This document shows, in pieces, positions 6,491 through 14,235 of a stretch of 43,905 nucleotides of DNA (positions are counted from its first letter, which is position 1; each line of letters starts with the position of its first letter). The stretch lies in assembly GCA_029865385.1 (NCBI GenBank), contig JAOUGX010000021.1, positions 1 to 43,905 on the forward strand. The letters run 5' to 3'. The position numbers and the translations under genes are program-made. The notes under the pieces were generated by a model. It saw only the letters and a list, made by a program, of their open reading frames with translations. It was not told the DNA's origin and ran no database searches. The DNA is from Gammaproteobacteria bacterium (GTDB taxonomy: Bacteria; Pseudomonadota; Gammaproteobacteria; Steroidobacterales; Woeseiaceae).

Positions 6491-8713
6491 ATGCAGAAGG
6501 CGGCATTGTTGTTCTGTGCAGGTCTCGTATTCCTTCTTGCTACGACTCTGCATGCCCGGGAAGCTGAACATCGGCCCAAAATCGGGTTGGCGCTGAGTGG
6601 CGGAGGAACCAAAGCCGGCGCACATATCGGCGTACTTCGCGTACTCGAGGAAAATCACGTGCCGATCGACTATATCGCAGGCACCAGTGCGGGCGCGATC
6701 ATCGGCAGTTTGTATGCAGCGGGACTGACGCTGGACGAGATCGAGGCAGCCATCGCGGGGATAGACTGGGAGGACATGCTGCAGGATGCACCGCCGCGAC
6801 GCGATCTGCCGTTTCGGCGCAAGAGAGACGATTTCAGTTACCTCGTCAAGTATCGTCCCGGATACAACAATGGCTCGATCGAGTTGCCCATGGGCCTGAT
6901 CCAGGGCCAGAAGGTCACGCAGTTCTTTCGACGATATTTGCAGCCGCATTCGGTATCGCAAGATTTCGATGCATTGCCGATTCCGCTCAGGGTCGTGGCA
7001 ACCGATCTCGTCAGCGGGCAGGCGGTCGTCATCGGATCGGGAGATCTTCCCCTGGCAGTGCGCGCAAGCATGTCGATTCCCGTTCTGTTCGCGCCGGTCG
7101 AAATAGACGGGCGGCGCCTTATCGACGGCGGGCCGTCCAACAACCTGCCTATTGACGTAGTGCGGCAAATGGGTGCTGACATCGTGATCGCAGTGGATAT
7201 CACGGCACCGCTGCTGGCGGAAAACGGGCTCGATTCGGTGCTGGCGGTGGCGGACCAGATGACCAATATCCTGACTCAACGCACCGTTCAGGATCGTGTC
7301 GCCACGCTGACGCCGGACGACATCCTGATCCGACCGAACCTGGAAGAATTCGGCGGAATGGATTTTGACAGCACGCTTGATGTCATCGAGCCGGGTGAGA
7401 GCGCCGCGCGCGAGGTGCAACCCGCTTTGGCGATGCTGTCCATGGATCCGGAAAACTACCGCGTCTATGTCCGTGCGCGGTTAGCGCGGCCGGGTTCGCC
7501 CGAGCAGACGATTCGCGCGATCAACATCAACAATCGTTCCTCGATCAGCACCGAGTCCATCAGAAGCCGACTGGGATTCGAAGTCGGAGACGTCGTCGAC
7601 CAGAACGAAATCGAACAGGGAATAGCACACGTATACGGTCTCGAGCTGTTCGAGCGCATCGACTACCGGATCGTTCCCGGCGAATCCGGGACCGACGTCA
7701 TGGTCGATACCTATCCCAGGCCTTGGGGCCCGAATTATCTGCAGTTCGGCCTGGAGCTCTCGGAAGACTTTTCGCAAGGATCGAATTTCAATATCGGCAT
7801 TGCATACCTGCAGACGGAAGTGAATTCGATGGGCGGCGAGTGGCGCGCCCAGTTCGATTTCGGCGAGCGTCAGGGCTTCAGTCTGGATTGGTACCAACCC
7901 GTCAGCTACCGATCACAATATTTCGTCGAAGCCGAAGCGTTGATCGGGCGCCGCAACTTCCGGTTTTTTGAGCAGGGCGAGGCGCAGGCCGACGTTCGCA
8001 TCGATGGATGGGGCGGCACTTTGTCTGCCGGTACGGAAATCGGCAGATACGGCGAATTCCGCCTCGGATGGAGCCGCTACACGGGTAACGCAAAGGTCTC
8101 GGTCGGGACACTCGACATCCCGGATCCGTCCGTCGAAGCCGGCGAGTTTTTCACGGCGCTCACCTACGATCGAATGGACAATCCGAATTTTCCGCGGCAT
8201 GGCGCTGCGGCAACCGTGTCCGGACATTTTTCGCGCAGCGCCGCTGGAGCAGATGCCGATTTCGAACAAATATCAGGATCGCTTTTTGCCGTCAGAAGCT
8301 TCGGCGACAACTCGATTCTCGCCAGGCTGGAGGGCGGTACGACCTTGAACGATGACGCCCCGCTGCAGAGTCAGTTCCTGCTTGGCGGGCTCGGACGGCT
8401 ATCCGGCTATCCGGCGAACCGCTTTGCCGGGCAGCATTTCGGCGTTGCGTCACTGACAGCCTACCGGCGCCTGAATCGCAACCTGTGGTTGCCAGTCTAT
8501 GCCGGATTCAGTTTGGAAGCAGGCAATGCCTGGGATACCAGAGACCTGGTCGATATCGACGACCTGCGGTTTGCCGGCGCGGCCTATGCGGGAGCGGATA
8601 CGCCGCTCGGGCCGCTCTATCTTGCGTTCGGGCTGGCCGAACACGGCGAAAACACCATCTATCTATATCTCGGCAATCCGTTCGTGTCCGAAGGCGCGCG
8701 GCCACTCGACTGA
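6491..8713 (+). CDS. Patatin-like phospholipase fused to POTRA and outer-membrane beta-barrel (PlpD-type)
   Basis: The protein has about 740 residues. I prefer the ATG at 6491, four bases after GGTGGA, to the in-frame GTG at 6482. A signal peptide ends at ALHAR-like TTLHA. The patatin domain (about 28-330) has the oxyanion loop GGGTKAGAHIG, the nucleophile elbow GTSAG (about 64-68) and the catalytic Asp in DGGPSNN (about 212-214), giving the Ser-Asp dyad. One POTRA domain follows (about 345-405, SISTESIRSRLGFEVGD), then a 16-strand-type Omp85 barrel to the end. This is the architecture of PlpD and type Vd secretion, in which the lipase is exposed or released at the cell surface. The oxyanion loop has Lys-Ala where Arg-Gly is usual. 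Confidence 0.92.
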   Translation: MQKAALLFCAGLVFLLATTLHAREAEHRPKIGLALSGGGTKAGAHIGVLRVLEENHVPIDYIAGTSAGAIIGSLYAAGLTLDEIEAAIAGIDWEDMLQDAPPRRDLPFRRKRDDFSYLVKYRPGYNNGSIELPMGLIQGQKVTQFFRRYLQPHSVSQDFDALPIPLRVVATDLVSGQAVVIGSGDLPLAVRASMSIPVLFAPVEIDGRRLIDGGPSNNLPIDVVRQMGADIVIAVDITAPLLAENGLDSVLAVADQMTNILTQRTVQDRVATLTPDDILIRPNLEEFGGMDFDSTLDVIEPGESAAREVQPALAMLSMDPENYRVYVRARLARPGSPEQTIRAININNRSSISTESIRSRLGFEVGDVVDQNEIEQGIAHVYGLELFERIDYRIVPGESGTDVMVDTYPRPWGPNYLQFGLELSEDFSQGSNFNIGIAYLQTEVNSMGGEWRAQFDFGERQGFSLDWYQPVSYRSQYFVEAEALIGRRNFRFFEQGEAQADVRIDGWGGTLSAGTEIGRYGEFRLGWSRYTGNAKVSVGTLDIPDPSVEAGEFFTALTYDRMDNPNFPRHGAAATVSGHFSRSAAGADADFEQISGSLFAVRSFGDNSILARLEGGTTLNDDAPLQSQFLLGGLGRLSGYPANRFAGQHFGVASLTAYRRLNRNLWLPVYAGFSLEAGNAWDTRDLVDIDDLRFAGAAYAGADTPLGPLYLAFGLAEHGENTIYLYLGNPFVSEGARPLD

Positions 8714-8780
8714 TACATCAGCGACTGGGAGTCCTACAAGGAAGCCCGTGTAGACGGTGGAATGCACTCGCGCCGAAAAA

Positions 8781-9371
8781 TCAATTTTGCGCGGGCGTTG
8801 ACGGAATAATTTTTTCGTATGCCGCTTCGAGGCGCGTATGCATTGGCCAGAAACTCTCCGGCGCGCGGCCGTTCAGGCGATCGATCAGAATGCCGATGTG
8901 CGCATGCCAGCCGGCGGCAACGCTCAGCATCATGTCGCGCGATAGGAGGCGACTATGGGTGACGACCAATCGCACTTTGTCGCCGCGGCGGTCCAGTTCG
9001 AACCGGACATGTGAGTCTTCTCCCGATTCTTCGCCCCAGGTGTAGGCGAGCAGATTGGGCGGATCGCAGTGGGTGACGCGTCCGGTCATCGTTGAAGAGC
9101 AGGCGTGCTTCTCGTATTTCGGCGGCGGCGGGTCGTCGTGTCCGGTCAACGCGTTGTTATTGAAAATATGCTCGACCGTTCCACCGACCTTGAGCTCCAT
9201 GTTGCCAGTCGCAAGCCATTTCCCGCGCGCATCCGATTCCGTGAGGTAACGCCACACTCGCTCGATGGGACCGGGAAGCAGGCGTTCCAGGCGAACCGTA
9301 TCCCTGGCAATTGCTTTGCCGTATTCGTCGGCCATCGACTCCTCGTTCTTGTTTGTCGTTTGTGCGTTCAT
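8781..9371 (-). CDS. SRPBCC (AHSA1-like) domain protein
   Basis: This 196-residue protein of the START/Bet v 1-like superfamily has typical sequence of the Aha1/CalC branch: LPGPIERVWRYLTESDARGKW, KVGGTVEHIF, and the late HSRLLSRDMMLSVAAGWHAH. AGGAGA precedes the ATG. The start codon overlaps the stop of the upstream ArsR-type gene by four bases, a pairing seen very often and thought to reflect one operon controlled by the ArsR protein. The domain forms a hydrophobic pocket; its ligand is unknown. It is probably cytoplasmic. Confidence 0.9.
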   Translation of the reverse strand: MNAQTTNKNEESMADEYGKAIARDTVRLERLLPGPIERVWRYLTESDARGKWLATGNMELKVGGTVEHIFNNNALTGHDDPPPPKYEKHACSSTMTGRVTHCDPPNLLAYTWGEESGEDSHVRFELDRRGDKVRLVVTHSRLLSRDMMLSVAAGWHAHIGILIDRLNGRAPESFWPMHTRLEAAYEKIIPSTPAQN

Positions 9372-9745
9372 CTTTTTCTCCTGGCCTTCTTGCTGGTGCG
9401 GGATTTTCGCGCGATCCGATCCTCTGTCTCCAATAGCTCTTCAAGTTTGTCGAGCCGGCGCGACCAGAATCGTTCGTAGTGACGAATCCACTCGAGGCCG
9501 CCGTGCATCGGCTGCGCGTCGAGCCGGCAGACGTGCGTGCGCCCTTTGATACTGCGTCGAATCATGCCTGCGCGTTCCAGCACTTTGACGTGTTTCGAAG
9601 CCGCTTCCAGCGACATGTCGAACGGTGCTGCGAGTTCACTGATGTTCCGGTCACCGGTTGTCAGGCTTTGCAGCATGGCGCGCCGGGTCGGGTCAGCCAG
9701 CGCATGAAAGACGGCGTTAAGCCGTTCGGAATCAGATTCAACCAT
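9368..9745 (-). CDS. ArsR-family transcriptional repressor
   Basis: The 125-residue winged-helix protein has the ArsR core: LNAVFHALADPTRRAMLQSL, then ISELAAPFDMSLEAASKHVK (recognition helix) and LERAGMIRRSIKGRTHVCRL (wing). The metal-binding ELCVCDL motif of metal-sensing ArsR proteins is absent; this is the subgroup paired with SRPBCC proteins. The ATG lies inside a palindrome (9738-9753) and no ribosome site precedes it. The promoter geometry suggests a leaderless message and autoregulation (see the operator and promoter entries). The C-terminus is basic (SRTSKKARRKR). Confidence 0.92.
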   Translation of the reverse strand: MVESDSERLNAVFHALADPTRRAMLQSLTTGDRNISELAAPFDMSLEAASKHVKVLERAGMIRRSIKGRTHVCRLDAQPMHGGLEWIRHYERFWSRRLDKLEELLETEDRIARKSRTSKKARRKR

Positions 9746-9753
9746 GTGGTTGA
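9738..9753 (-). promoter_or_regulatory. Operator palindrome 1, overlapping the arsR-type start codon
   Basis: TCAACCATGTGGTTGA is an imperfect palindrome with perfect TCAACC/GGTTGA arms. The start codon of the ArsR-type gene (9745-9743) falls in its centre. A second copy lies exactly 40 bp away at 9778-9793, about four helical turns, placing both on one DNA face. Binding by the adjacent repressor is inferred from position and symmetry. Confidence 0.7.
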
Positions 9754-9781
9754 CTATATGCCTTGGAATTTAAATCGTCAA
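9753..9781 (-). promoter_or_regulatory. Promoter of the ArsR-SRPBCC operon, probably leaderless
   Basis: On the minus strand TTGACG (9781-9776) and TATAGT (9758-9753) are separated by exactly 17 bp, close to the sigma-70 consensus. Transcription would begin 6-8 bases past the -10 box, within a base or two of the ATG at 9745. This explains the absence of a ribosome site. The -35 box lies in operator 2 and the predicted start in operator 1. Confidence 0.68.
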
Positions 9782-9793
9782 CCATTTAGTTGA
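9778..9793 (-). promoter_or_regulatory. Operator palindrome 2, overlapping the -35 box
   Basis: TCAACCATTTAGTTGA repeats the 16-bp palindrome at 9738 with a single arm mismatch and changes in the centre. It contains part of the -35 hexamer of the operon promoter, so occupancy would block RNA polymerase. Confidence 0.68.
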
Positions 9794-9942
9794 ATATACA
9801 ATCAGCATGCGGGAAAACCGCTATTTATTAATGGTTTGGAGATCTGCGCATCGTCGCTCCGGGTCGGGTTTCTTGACCGGAAGGCGATTTCGCCGTAAAT
9901 GAACGGGTGTCAACTACATCAATGGCGAATGCGGAGTGCGGT

Positions 9943-10209
9943 ATGGCAGGCGGCTGGGCCAAAGACGGGGCGGTGCAGGAACAGATCGACGCAAGTGTCG
10001 ACGATGCAGTCAAACGCGCCCGCAGCAAATTGCCTCGTGGCGAAAGCCTCACGCATTGCAAGGATTGCGACGCCGAAATTCCGTCGGCGCGTCGCGTCGC
10101 CATTCCCGGCGTCCGCCGATGTGTCGATTGCCAGGCCGCCTATGACAAAGCGGATCAAAGCCGTGGTGGTATCAACCGTCGCGGCAGCAAGGACAGCCAG
10201 CTGCGCTAA
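9943..10209 (+). CDS. ybiI: YbiI-like DksA/TraR zinc-finger protein
   Basis: The ATG at 9943 gives 88 residues, the same length as E. coli YbiI, and follows GGAG at 9933-9936. Sequence from MAGGWAKDGAVQEQID to the conserved tail NRRGSKDSQLR matches YbiI closely. The four zinc-ligand Cys are in CKDCDAEIP and CVDCQ. Unlike DksA, it lacks the long N-terminal coiled coil with acidic tip residues. A binding role at RNA polymerase is known for DksA and TraR, but YbiI itself is not characterised. An upstream GTG at 9907 would add residues that homologues lack. The last four bases overlap the end of the convergent desulfhydrase-like gene. Confidence 0.88.
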   Translation: MAGGWAKDGAVQEQIDASVDDAVKRARSKLPRGESLTHCKDCDAEIPSARRVAIPGVRRCVDCQAAYDKADQSRGGINRRGSKDSQLR

Positions 10210-11288
10210 CCGGCTGCCCGGAGCGGCGAAAATTCCGGGGTTCCAAACTGATTGGCATAAGCGTGCACGGCGGGCGTGCCGCCCAGATGCATCAGCAACA
10301 CCTTGCTTCCGCTTTCGAATCGACCGTCGGAAGCCAGCTTCAGCAATCCGCGCAACGCTTTGCCTTCGTAGACCGGGTCGGCCATCAACCCTTCTTTCTG
10401 CGCCAGCAGCCGAATGGCATCGAAGGTCTCACTATCGGCAGATCCGTAAGGGCTCCTGTCGGCGGCAATTACCTCGACATCCGCCGGCGAGATCCGCTGC
10501 GGCAATCCGATTTCGGCCAGAGCAGCGTTTGCGAGTTGCAGAACCCGCTCGCGCTTGATGCGGGTTTCATGGTCGTCGGATACGCCGATCACGCGGGTGG
10601 TATTGCCGATCGCGGCAAGACCGGCCAGTAACCCTGCCTGCGTACTGCCGCTGCCCGTGCAGTGCACGAGATAATCGAAATGCACCTCGAGTGCCGCACT
10701 TTGGCGGGCGATTTCCGCGGCGCATAGCATGTAGCCTAGGCTGCCGAGACGATGCTCCGATGCGCCGGCCGGGATCAGGTACGGACGGTCGCCACGCTTC
10801 CGAAGAAAGTCGCAGAAATCCTGCAGCGGACCCTGGTCTTCGATCGGCCTTGCCGACGCGTCGACGAAGAGCTCGGCTCCCATGATGTGGCTCATCAGGA
10901 TATTTCCAACCTGTCTGTAGCCCGGGCCCGCATCCTTCGTCCATGCGAGGTGCAGCAGGGCGCATTTCAGCTGACAGCGGGCCGCCGCCGCTGCGGTCTG
11001 GCGGGTATGGTTCGATTGAATCGCGCCGGCCGTGACCAGCATGTCCGCGCCGGACTCGATTGCATCGGCAACCAGGAACTCGAGTTTGCGGGTCTTGTTG
11101 CCGCCGCCCGCCAGGCCGGTCAGGTCGTCCCGTTTCAGCCACAATTCCGTGCCCGTCAGCTGGCTGCCGAAGTTTTCGAGCTTTTGCATCGGTGTCGGTA
11201 ACAGCGCCAGGGAAACCCTTGGCCTGCCGAGCAGCAATCGCAGCAAGTCGTCGACCGTTCGCTGGTCAATTCGTTTCCGATCGGGCAC
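10206..11288 (-). CDS. dcyD-like: D-cysteine desulfhydrase / ACC deaminase-family PLP enzyme
   Basis: I place the start at GTG 11288, five bases after AGGAGA, giving 360 residues; the open frame extends further upstream without a ribosome site. The fold-type II PLP core shows LPTPMQKLENF, LWLKRDDLTGLAGGGNKTRK (with the PLP-binding Lys), VTAGAIQSNHTRQTAAAAA, HCTGSGSTQAGLLAGL (phosphate loop) and LMHLGGTPAVHAYANQF. Order and length fit D-cysteine desulfhydrase, which converts D-cysteine to pyruvate, sulfide and ammonia. The related ACC deaminases share all these motifs, so the substrate is not certain. It is a cytoplasmic enzyme, convergent with the YbiI-like gene. Confidence 0.85.
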   Translation of the reverse strand: MPDRKRIDQRTVDDLLRLLLGRPRVSLALLPTPMQKLENFGSQLTGTELWLKRDDLTGLAGGGNKTRKLEFLVADAIESGADMLVTAGAIQSNHTRQTAAAAARCQLKCALLHLAWTKDAGPGYRQVGNILMSHIMGAELFVDASARPIEDQGPLQDFCDFLRKRGDRPYLIPAGASEHRLGSLGYMLCAAEIARQSAALEVHFDYLVHCTGSGSTQAGLLAGLAAIGNTTRVIGVSDDHETRIKRERVLQLANAALAEIGLPQRISPADVEVIAADRSPYGSADSETFDAIRLLAQKEGLMADPVYEGKALRGLLKLASDGRFESGSKVLLMHLGGTPAVHAYANQFGTPEFSPLRAAG

Positions 11289-11463
11289 CGGAGTCTCCTG
11301 CCTGTCATTGTTGTCGGATTGAATCACTTTTCGGCTGCGGATACCCCCCAAGCTGTCAGCGGCGTCTTCAAGTGCAATGCGCATCGTGGCGATCGGCCTC
11401 ATCTGTTGCACGGGCAATTGGGACTGCTGGCTCGATGTACCAACGAATCCGGCAGCATTGGCC

Positions 11464-11469
11464 TATAAT
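11464..11469 (+). promoter_or_regulatory. Possible -10 box for the Rieske operon
   Basis: A perfect TATAAT lies 48 bp before the ATG of the Rieske oxygenase gene, in the only gap upstream of the operon. No matching -35 hexamer was seen at 16-18 bp, so it may depend on an activator or not be used. Confidence 0.35.
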
Positions 11470-11516
11470 CCGGACTCGATCCTAGTCACCGTAACCGAAA
11501 GTCCCGCGAGAGGCCC

Positions 11517-12584
11517 ATGCCTGCAACAGCCCCTGACGGCGAACTGGATTCACGAAAGATTCGTCGTGTCGATCCCGGCGTTCTGCGGCAGGCTCCCGAC
11601 GAGTCTGCGTTCGCCAGATATCCGCAATCCTGGTATCTCCTCGGTTCGGCGAAGCAGTTGGCGCGGGGTCCCTTGTCGCGGCAAGTGCTCGGCCTCGATC
11701 TCGTGGCGTTTCGCACCGAATCGGGACGAGTTGTCGTGATGAACAGCCGCTGCTCGCACCTCGGGGCGGACCTGTCACGCGGCAAGGTGGTCGGCGACTG
11801 TATTGAATGCCCGTTCCATGGCTGGCGTTATTCGCCGGATGGGCGCTGCAGCCGCATTCCGAACATGACCTCGATACCCGAGCGGGCACGACAGACTGTC
11901 TACCCGGTTGTGGAGCGGCATGGCTTACTGTTCTTTTTCAACGCGCGTATCCCGTTGTTTCCATTACCTTTTCTGATAGATGACACACCCGCTGATTTCG
12001 TAGCCGCGAAGCCCGTTTCCTTCGTCGCGGATTGCAGCTGGTACATGGTTTCGGCGCACGGTTACGACAGTCAGCATTTTGCAACGGTGCATTCGCGGAA
12101 GCTCCACGGCCCATTGCAAGTGGACTGCCCGGCGCCGTTTGCCCGTCGCTCGCGTTATCGTGCCGATGTGCTCGGCGCTGCTTACTACGATCGACTGCTT
12201 CGCCGCTTTGCCGGTTCGACGGTGGATATATCGATCACCACCTGGGGCGGAACGATCGTAACGATAAGCGGTGCGTTCAAACGCGCGATCAGCCGTTTCA
12301 TGATTTGCCTGACGCCGTTATCCGATGGCAAGACCCGCTGCGACGTCATTGCGTTTGCGCCGCGCGCGAATACGGTCGCGGGCCGCCTGTTCGCACAAAC
12401 CGTCGGCCTGTGGATCCGCAGGCTGTTTACCGGCGCCTACCTGATCGCCGAAACCGAAAGTCTCGGAAGCCCGAGGTACAACCCGCTTAGTCTTGTCCAC
12501 GCGGACAGCGAAATGATCGACTACTTTTGCTGGGCCGCGGAATTGTCCGGTCCGTCGGAAAACCCGTCACATGGAACGGCGTAA
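11517..12584 (+). CDS. Rieske non-haem iron oxygenase, alpha-subunit type
   Basis: The protein has 355 residues. The N-terminal Rieske domain binds a [2Fe-2S] cluster through CSHLGADL (C-x-H) and CPFHGW (C-x2-H), spaced as in the family. The C-terminal domain has HGYDSQHFATVHSRKL, carrying the conserved Asp that links the centres and two His of the 2-His-1-carboxylate mononuclear iron. GAGAGG precedes the ATG. It needs an external reductase, and none is encoded nearby. It is first in a four-gene operon with a SnoaL-like protein, a desaturase and a PAP2/prenyl-synthase fusion, so its substrate is more likely a lipid or isoprenoid than an aromatic. That assignment is inference from neighbours. 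Confidence 0.88.
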   Translation: MPATAPDGELDSRKIRRVDPGVLRQAPDESAFARYPQSWYLLGSAKQLARGPLSRQVLGLDLVAFRTESGRVVVMNSRCSHLGADLSRGKVVGDCIECPFHGWRYSPDGRCSRIPNMTSIPERARQTVYPVVERHGLLFFFNARIPLFPLPFLIDDTPADFVAAKPVSFVADCSWYMVSAHGYDSQHFATVHSRKLHGPLQVDCPAPFARRSRYRADVLGAAYYDRLLRRFAGSTVDISITTWGGTIVTISGAFKRAISRFMICLTPLSDGKTRCDVIAFAPRANTVAGRLFAQTVGLWIRRLFTGAYLIAETESLGSPRYNPLSLVHADSEMIDYFCWAAELSGPSENPSHGTA

Positions 12585-12626
12585 ATCAGTTGCTGAGCGC
12601 CCGGTCCTGATATCTGGAGAACTACA

Positions 12627-13277
12627 ATGAGCTACAAAGCCCCGATGCTCCTGCTGACATCGCTACTATTGATGTCGTTTGCGGGCGCGACCGCACAGGA
12701 GACCGCAAACGATGCTGCCATACAAGCCGCCATAGAGGAAACGCACCGGCAGTTACGCGCATTGAAAGACGGCGCGGAAGCCGCTTTCAACAAGATGGGC
12801 GAGTCCGGCAGCACAGACGACCTCGCGCCGCTCATCGATTATGTACATGACAGTATTGTACTTGTTGCCATGAACGGCGAGACGGTCATCGGAAAGGATG
12901 GCATCCGCGATTACTTCATGCGCACGGTCGGCGGACCCGATCCGACAGTTGCGTCCGTTCATCATACCTTCGACGTGGCGGCGTTAAGCACTCTGTACGG
13001 AGACGACACCGCCGTAGCGCACGGCAGTTCATGGGGTAGGTATAATTTGACGGATGGACTGGCTTTCGAGGTCGACACGTTCTGGACGGCGACGATGGTC
13101 AAAGAAGACGGCCGGTGGTTGTTGGCCAGCTTCCAGTTTGCGCCGAGCATTTTCGAGAATCCATTGCTCAATAAAGCAACGCAAATGATCTATATTTTCG
13201 CGGCCGTCGCAGGATTTCTTGGCCTGCTGCTCGGATTCTGGTTCGGGCGAGTATCCGGCAGAAAAGCAACGGCCTGA
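12627..13277 (+). CDS. Exported SnoaL/DUF4440-like protein with C-terminal membrane anchor
   Basis: The protein has 216 residues. An N-terminal signal sequence (MLLLTSLLLMSFAGATAQ) precedes a coil rich in Ala and Glu, then a SnoaL/ketosteroid-isomerase-like domain (about 45-175) with LAPLIDYVHDSIVLVAMNGE, VIGKDGIRDYFMRTV, and GLAFEVDTFWTATMVKEDGR. A single hydrophobic helix ends the chain (MIYIFAAVAGFLGLLLGFWF) with a basic GRVSGRK tail, so the domain should face the periplasm, anchored at the C-terminus. GGAG precedes the ATG. It lies 42 bp after the Rieske gene and 25 bp before the desaturase. SnoaL-like folds act as isomerases, cyclases or pocket proteins. Which applies is unknown. Confidence 0.8.
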   Translation: MSYKAPMLLLTSLLLMSFAGATAQETANDAAIQAAIEETHRQLRALKDGAEAAFNKMGESGSTDDLAPLIDYVHDSIVLVAMNGETVIGKDGIRDYFMRTVGGPDPTVASVHHTFDVAALSTLYGDDTAVAHGSSWGRYNLTDGLAFEVDTFWTATMVKEDGRWLLASFQFAPSIFENPLLNKATQMIYIFAAVAGFLGLLLGFWFGRVSGRKATA

Positions 13278-13302
13278 AAAAGAGAAATACAAGCGAAGGT
13301 CG

Positions 13303-14235
13303 ATGAAAAACATTGAATCGATTCCCGGTGTACTGAACTCGGTTCTACTTTGCCTGGCGAGCGCCGTGGCCGCGGCTTTGTTGTGGTGTGCGTCGCACAT
13401 GGACTCATGGCCTGCGGTATTGGCCGCTGCCGTCGCATTTTCTTTCGTCAACAACACGCTTTTTTCGCTGTTGCATGAAGGGACACACGGCGTGCTTCAT
13501 CAGAACAAGCGGATCAACGATTGGATGTCGCGATTTGCTGCCTCGTTCTATCCAACTTCTTTTTCGGTGCAACGCGCTTTTCACCTGACGCATCACAACC
13601 GCAATCGGACAGAATTCGAACAGTTCGATTACGTTCGGCCCGGGGATAATCGCTTCCTGAAGTACGCTCAGTGGTACGCGATCCTGACTGGCCTCTACTG
13701 GATCTTTTCGCCGCTTTTCTGTGTGCTTTATTCGCTCGCACCATCGGGTTTTCGCAGTCGCTGGCTTTCCAGCAGGGAATCGACTGTCGGACACCAGACC
13801 GGTGCTGCGGTGTACCTGTCCAGTCTTCGCCAGGTGCCGGTCAATGTCATTCGCGCGGAGACCGCGACGAGCGCTGCGCTACAGGCGTCGCTGTTCCTTT
13901 TGCTGGACCTGAGTGTGTCAGGCTGGGCTCTTTGTTATGGATGTTTTGCCGTCAACTGGAGCGCGCTGCAATATGCAGATCATGCCTGGTCGCCACTCGA
14001 CCGCAGAAACGGCGCATGGAATCTCAAGGTCAATCCGTTGACCAAGCTCCTGTTCCTGAATTACCACGATCATCTCGCGCATCATCGGCACCCCGGCATT
14101 AGCTGGCTTTATCTCCCGCGGCTGGTCGATTCGACGGAGCCGCGGCCGAGCTTTCTGTCAATTTATCTGCGCATGTGGCTCGGGCCGCGGCCGATCAGCG
14201 ATGCCGCTTCCGATTCAATAGCCGATCGTGCTTAG
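13303..14235 (+). CDS. Membrane fatty-acid desaturase / hydroxylase-like protein
   Basis: The ATG at 13303 gives 310 residues and keeps the hydrophobic N-terminus (MKNIESIPGVLNSVLLCLAS); the frame is open further upstream inside the preceding gene. All three His boxes of the membrane di-iron desaturase family are present: HEGTHG (HxxxH), HLTHHNRN (HxxHH) and HDHLAHHRHP (HxxHH), separated by membrane segments. The family introduces double bonds or hydroxyls into acyl chains or carotenoid-type substrates, using oxygen and an electron donor. Fourth of nothing else: it is third in the operon, and its end overlaps the start of the PAP2 fusion gene by 8 bp, indicating translational coupling. The substrate is unknown. 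Confidence 0.87.
   Translation: MKNIESIPGVLNSVLLCLASAVAAALLWCASHMDSWPAVLAAAVAFSFVNNTLFSLLHEGTHGVLHQNKRINDWMSRFAASFYPTSFSVQRAFHLTHHNRNRTEFEQFDYVRPGDNRFLKYAQWYAILTGLYWIFSPLFCVLYSLAPSGFRSRWLSSRESTVGHQTGAAVYLSSLRQVPVNVIRAETATSAALQASLFLLLDLSVSGWALCYGCFAVNWSALQYADHAWSPLDRRNGAWNLKVNPLTKLLFLNYHDHLAHHRHPGISWLYLPRLVDSTEPRPSFLSIYLRMWLGPRPISDAASDSIADRA

Noticed and set aside
11377-11516. A short open frame upstream of the Rieske gene, considered as a leader peptide
   Set aside because: Its start has no ribosome site and no attenuator-like hairpins follow.
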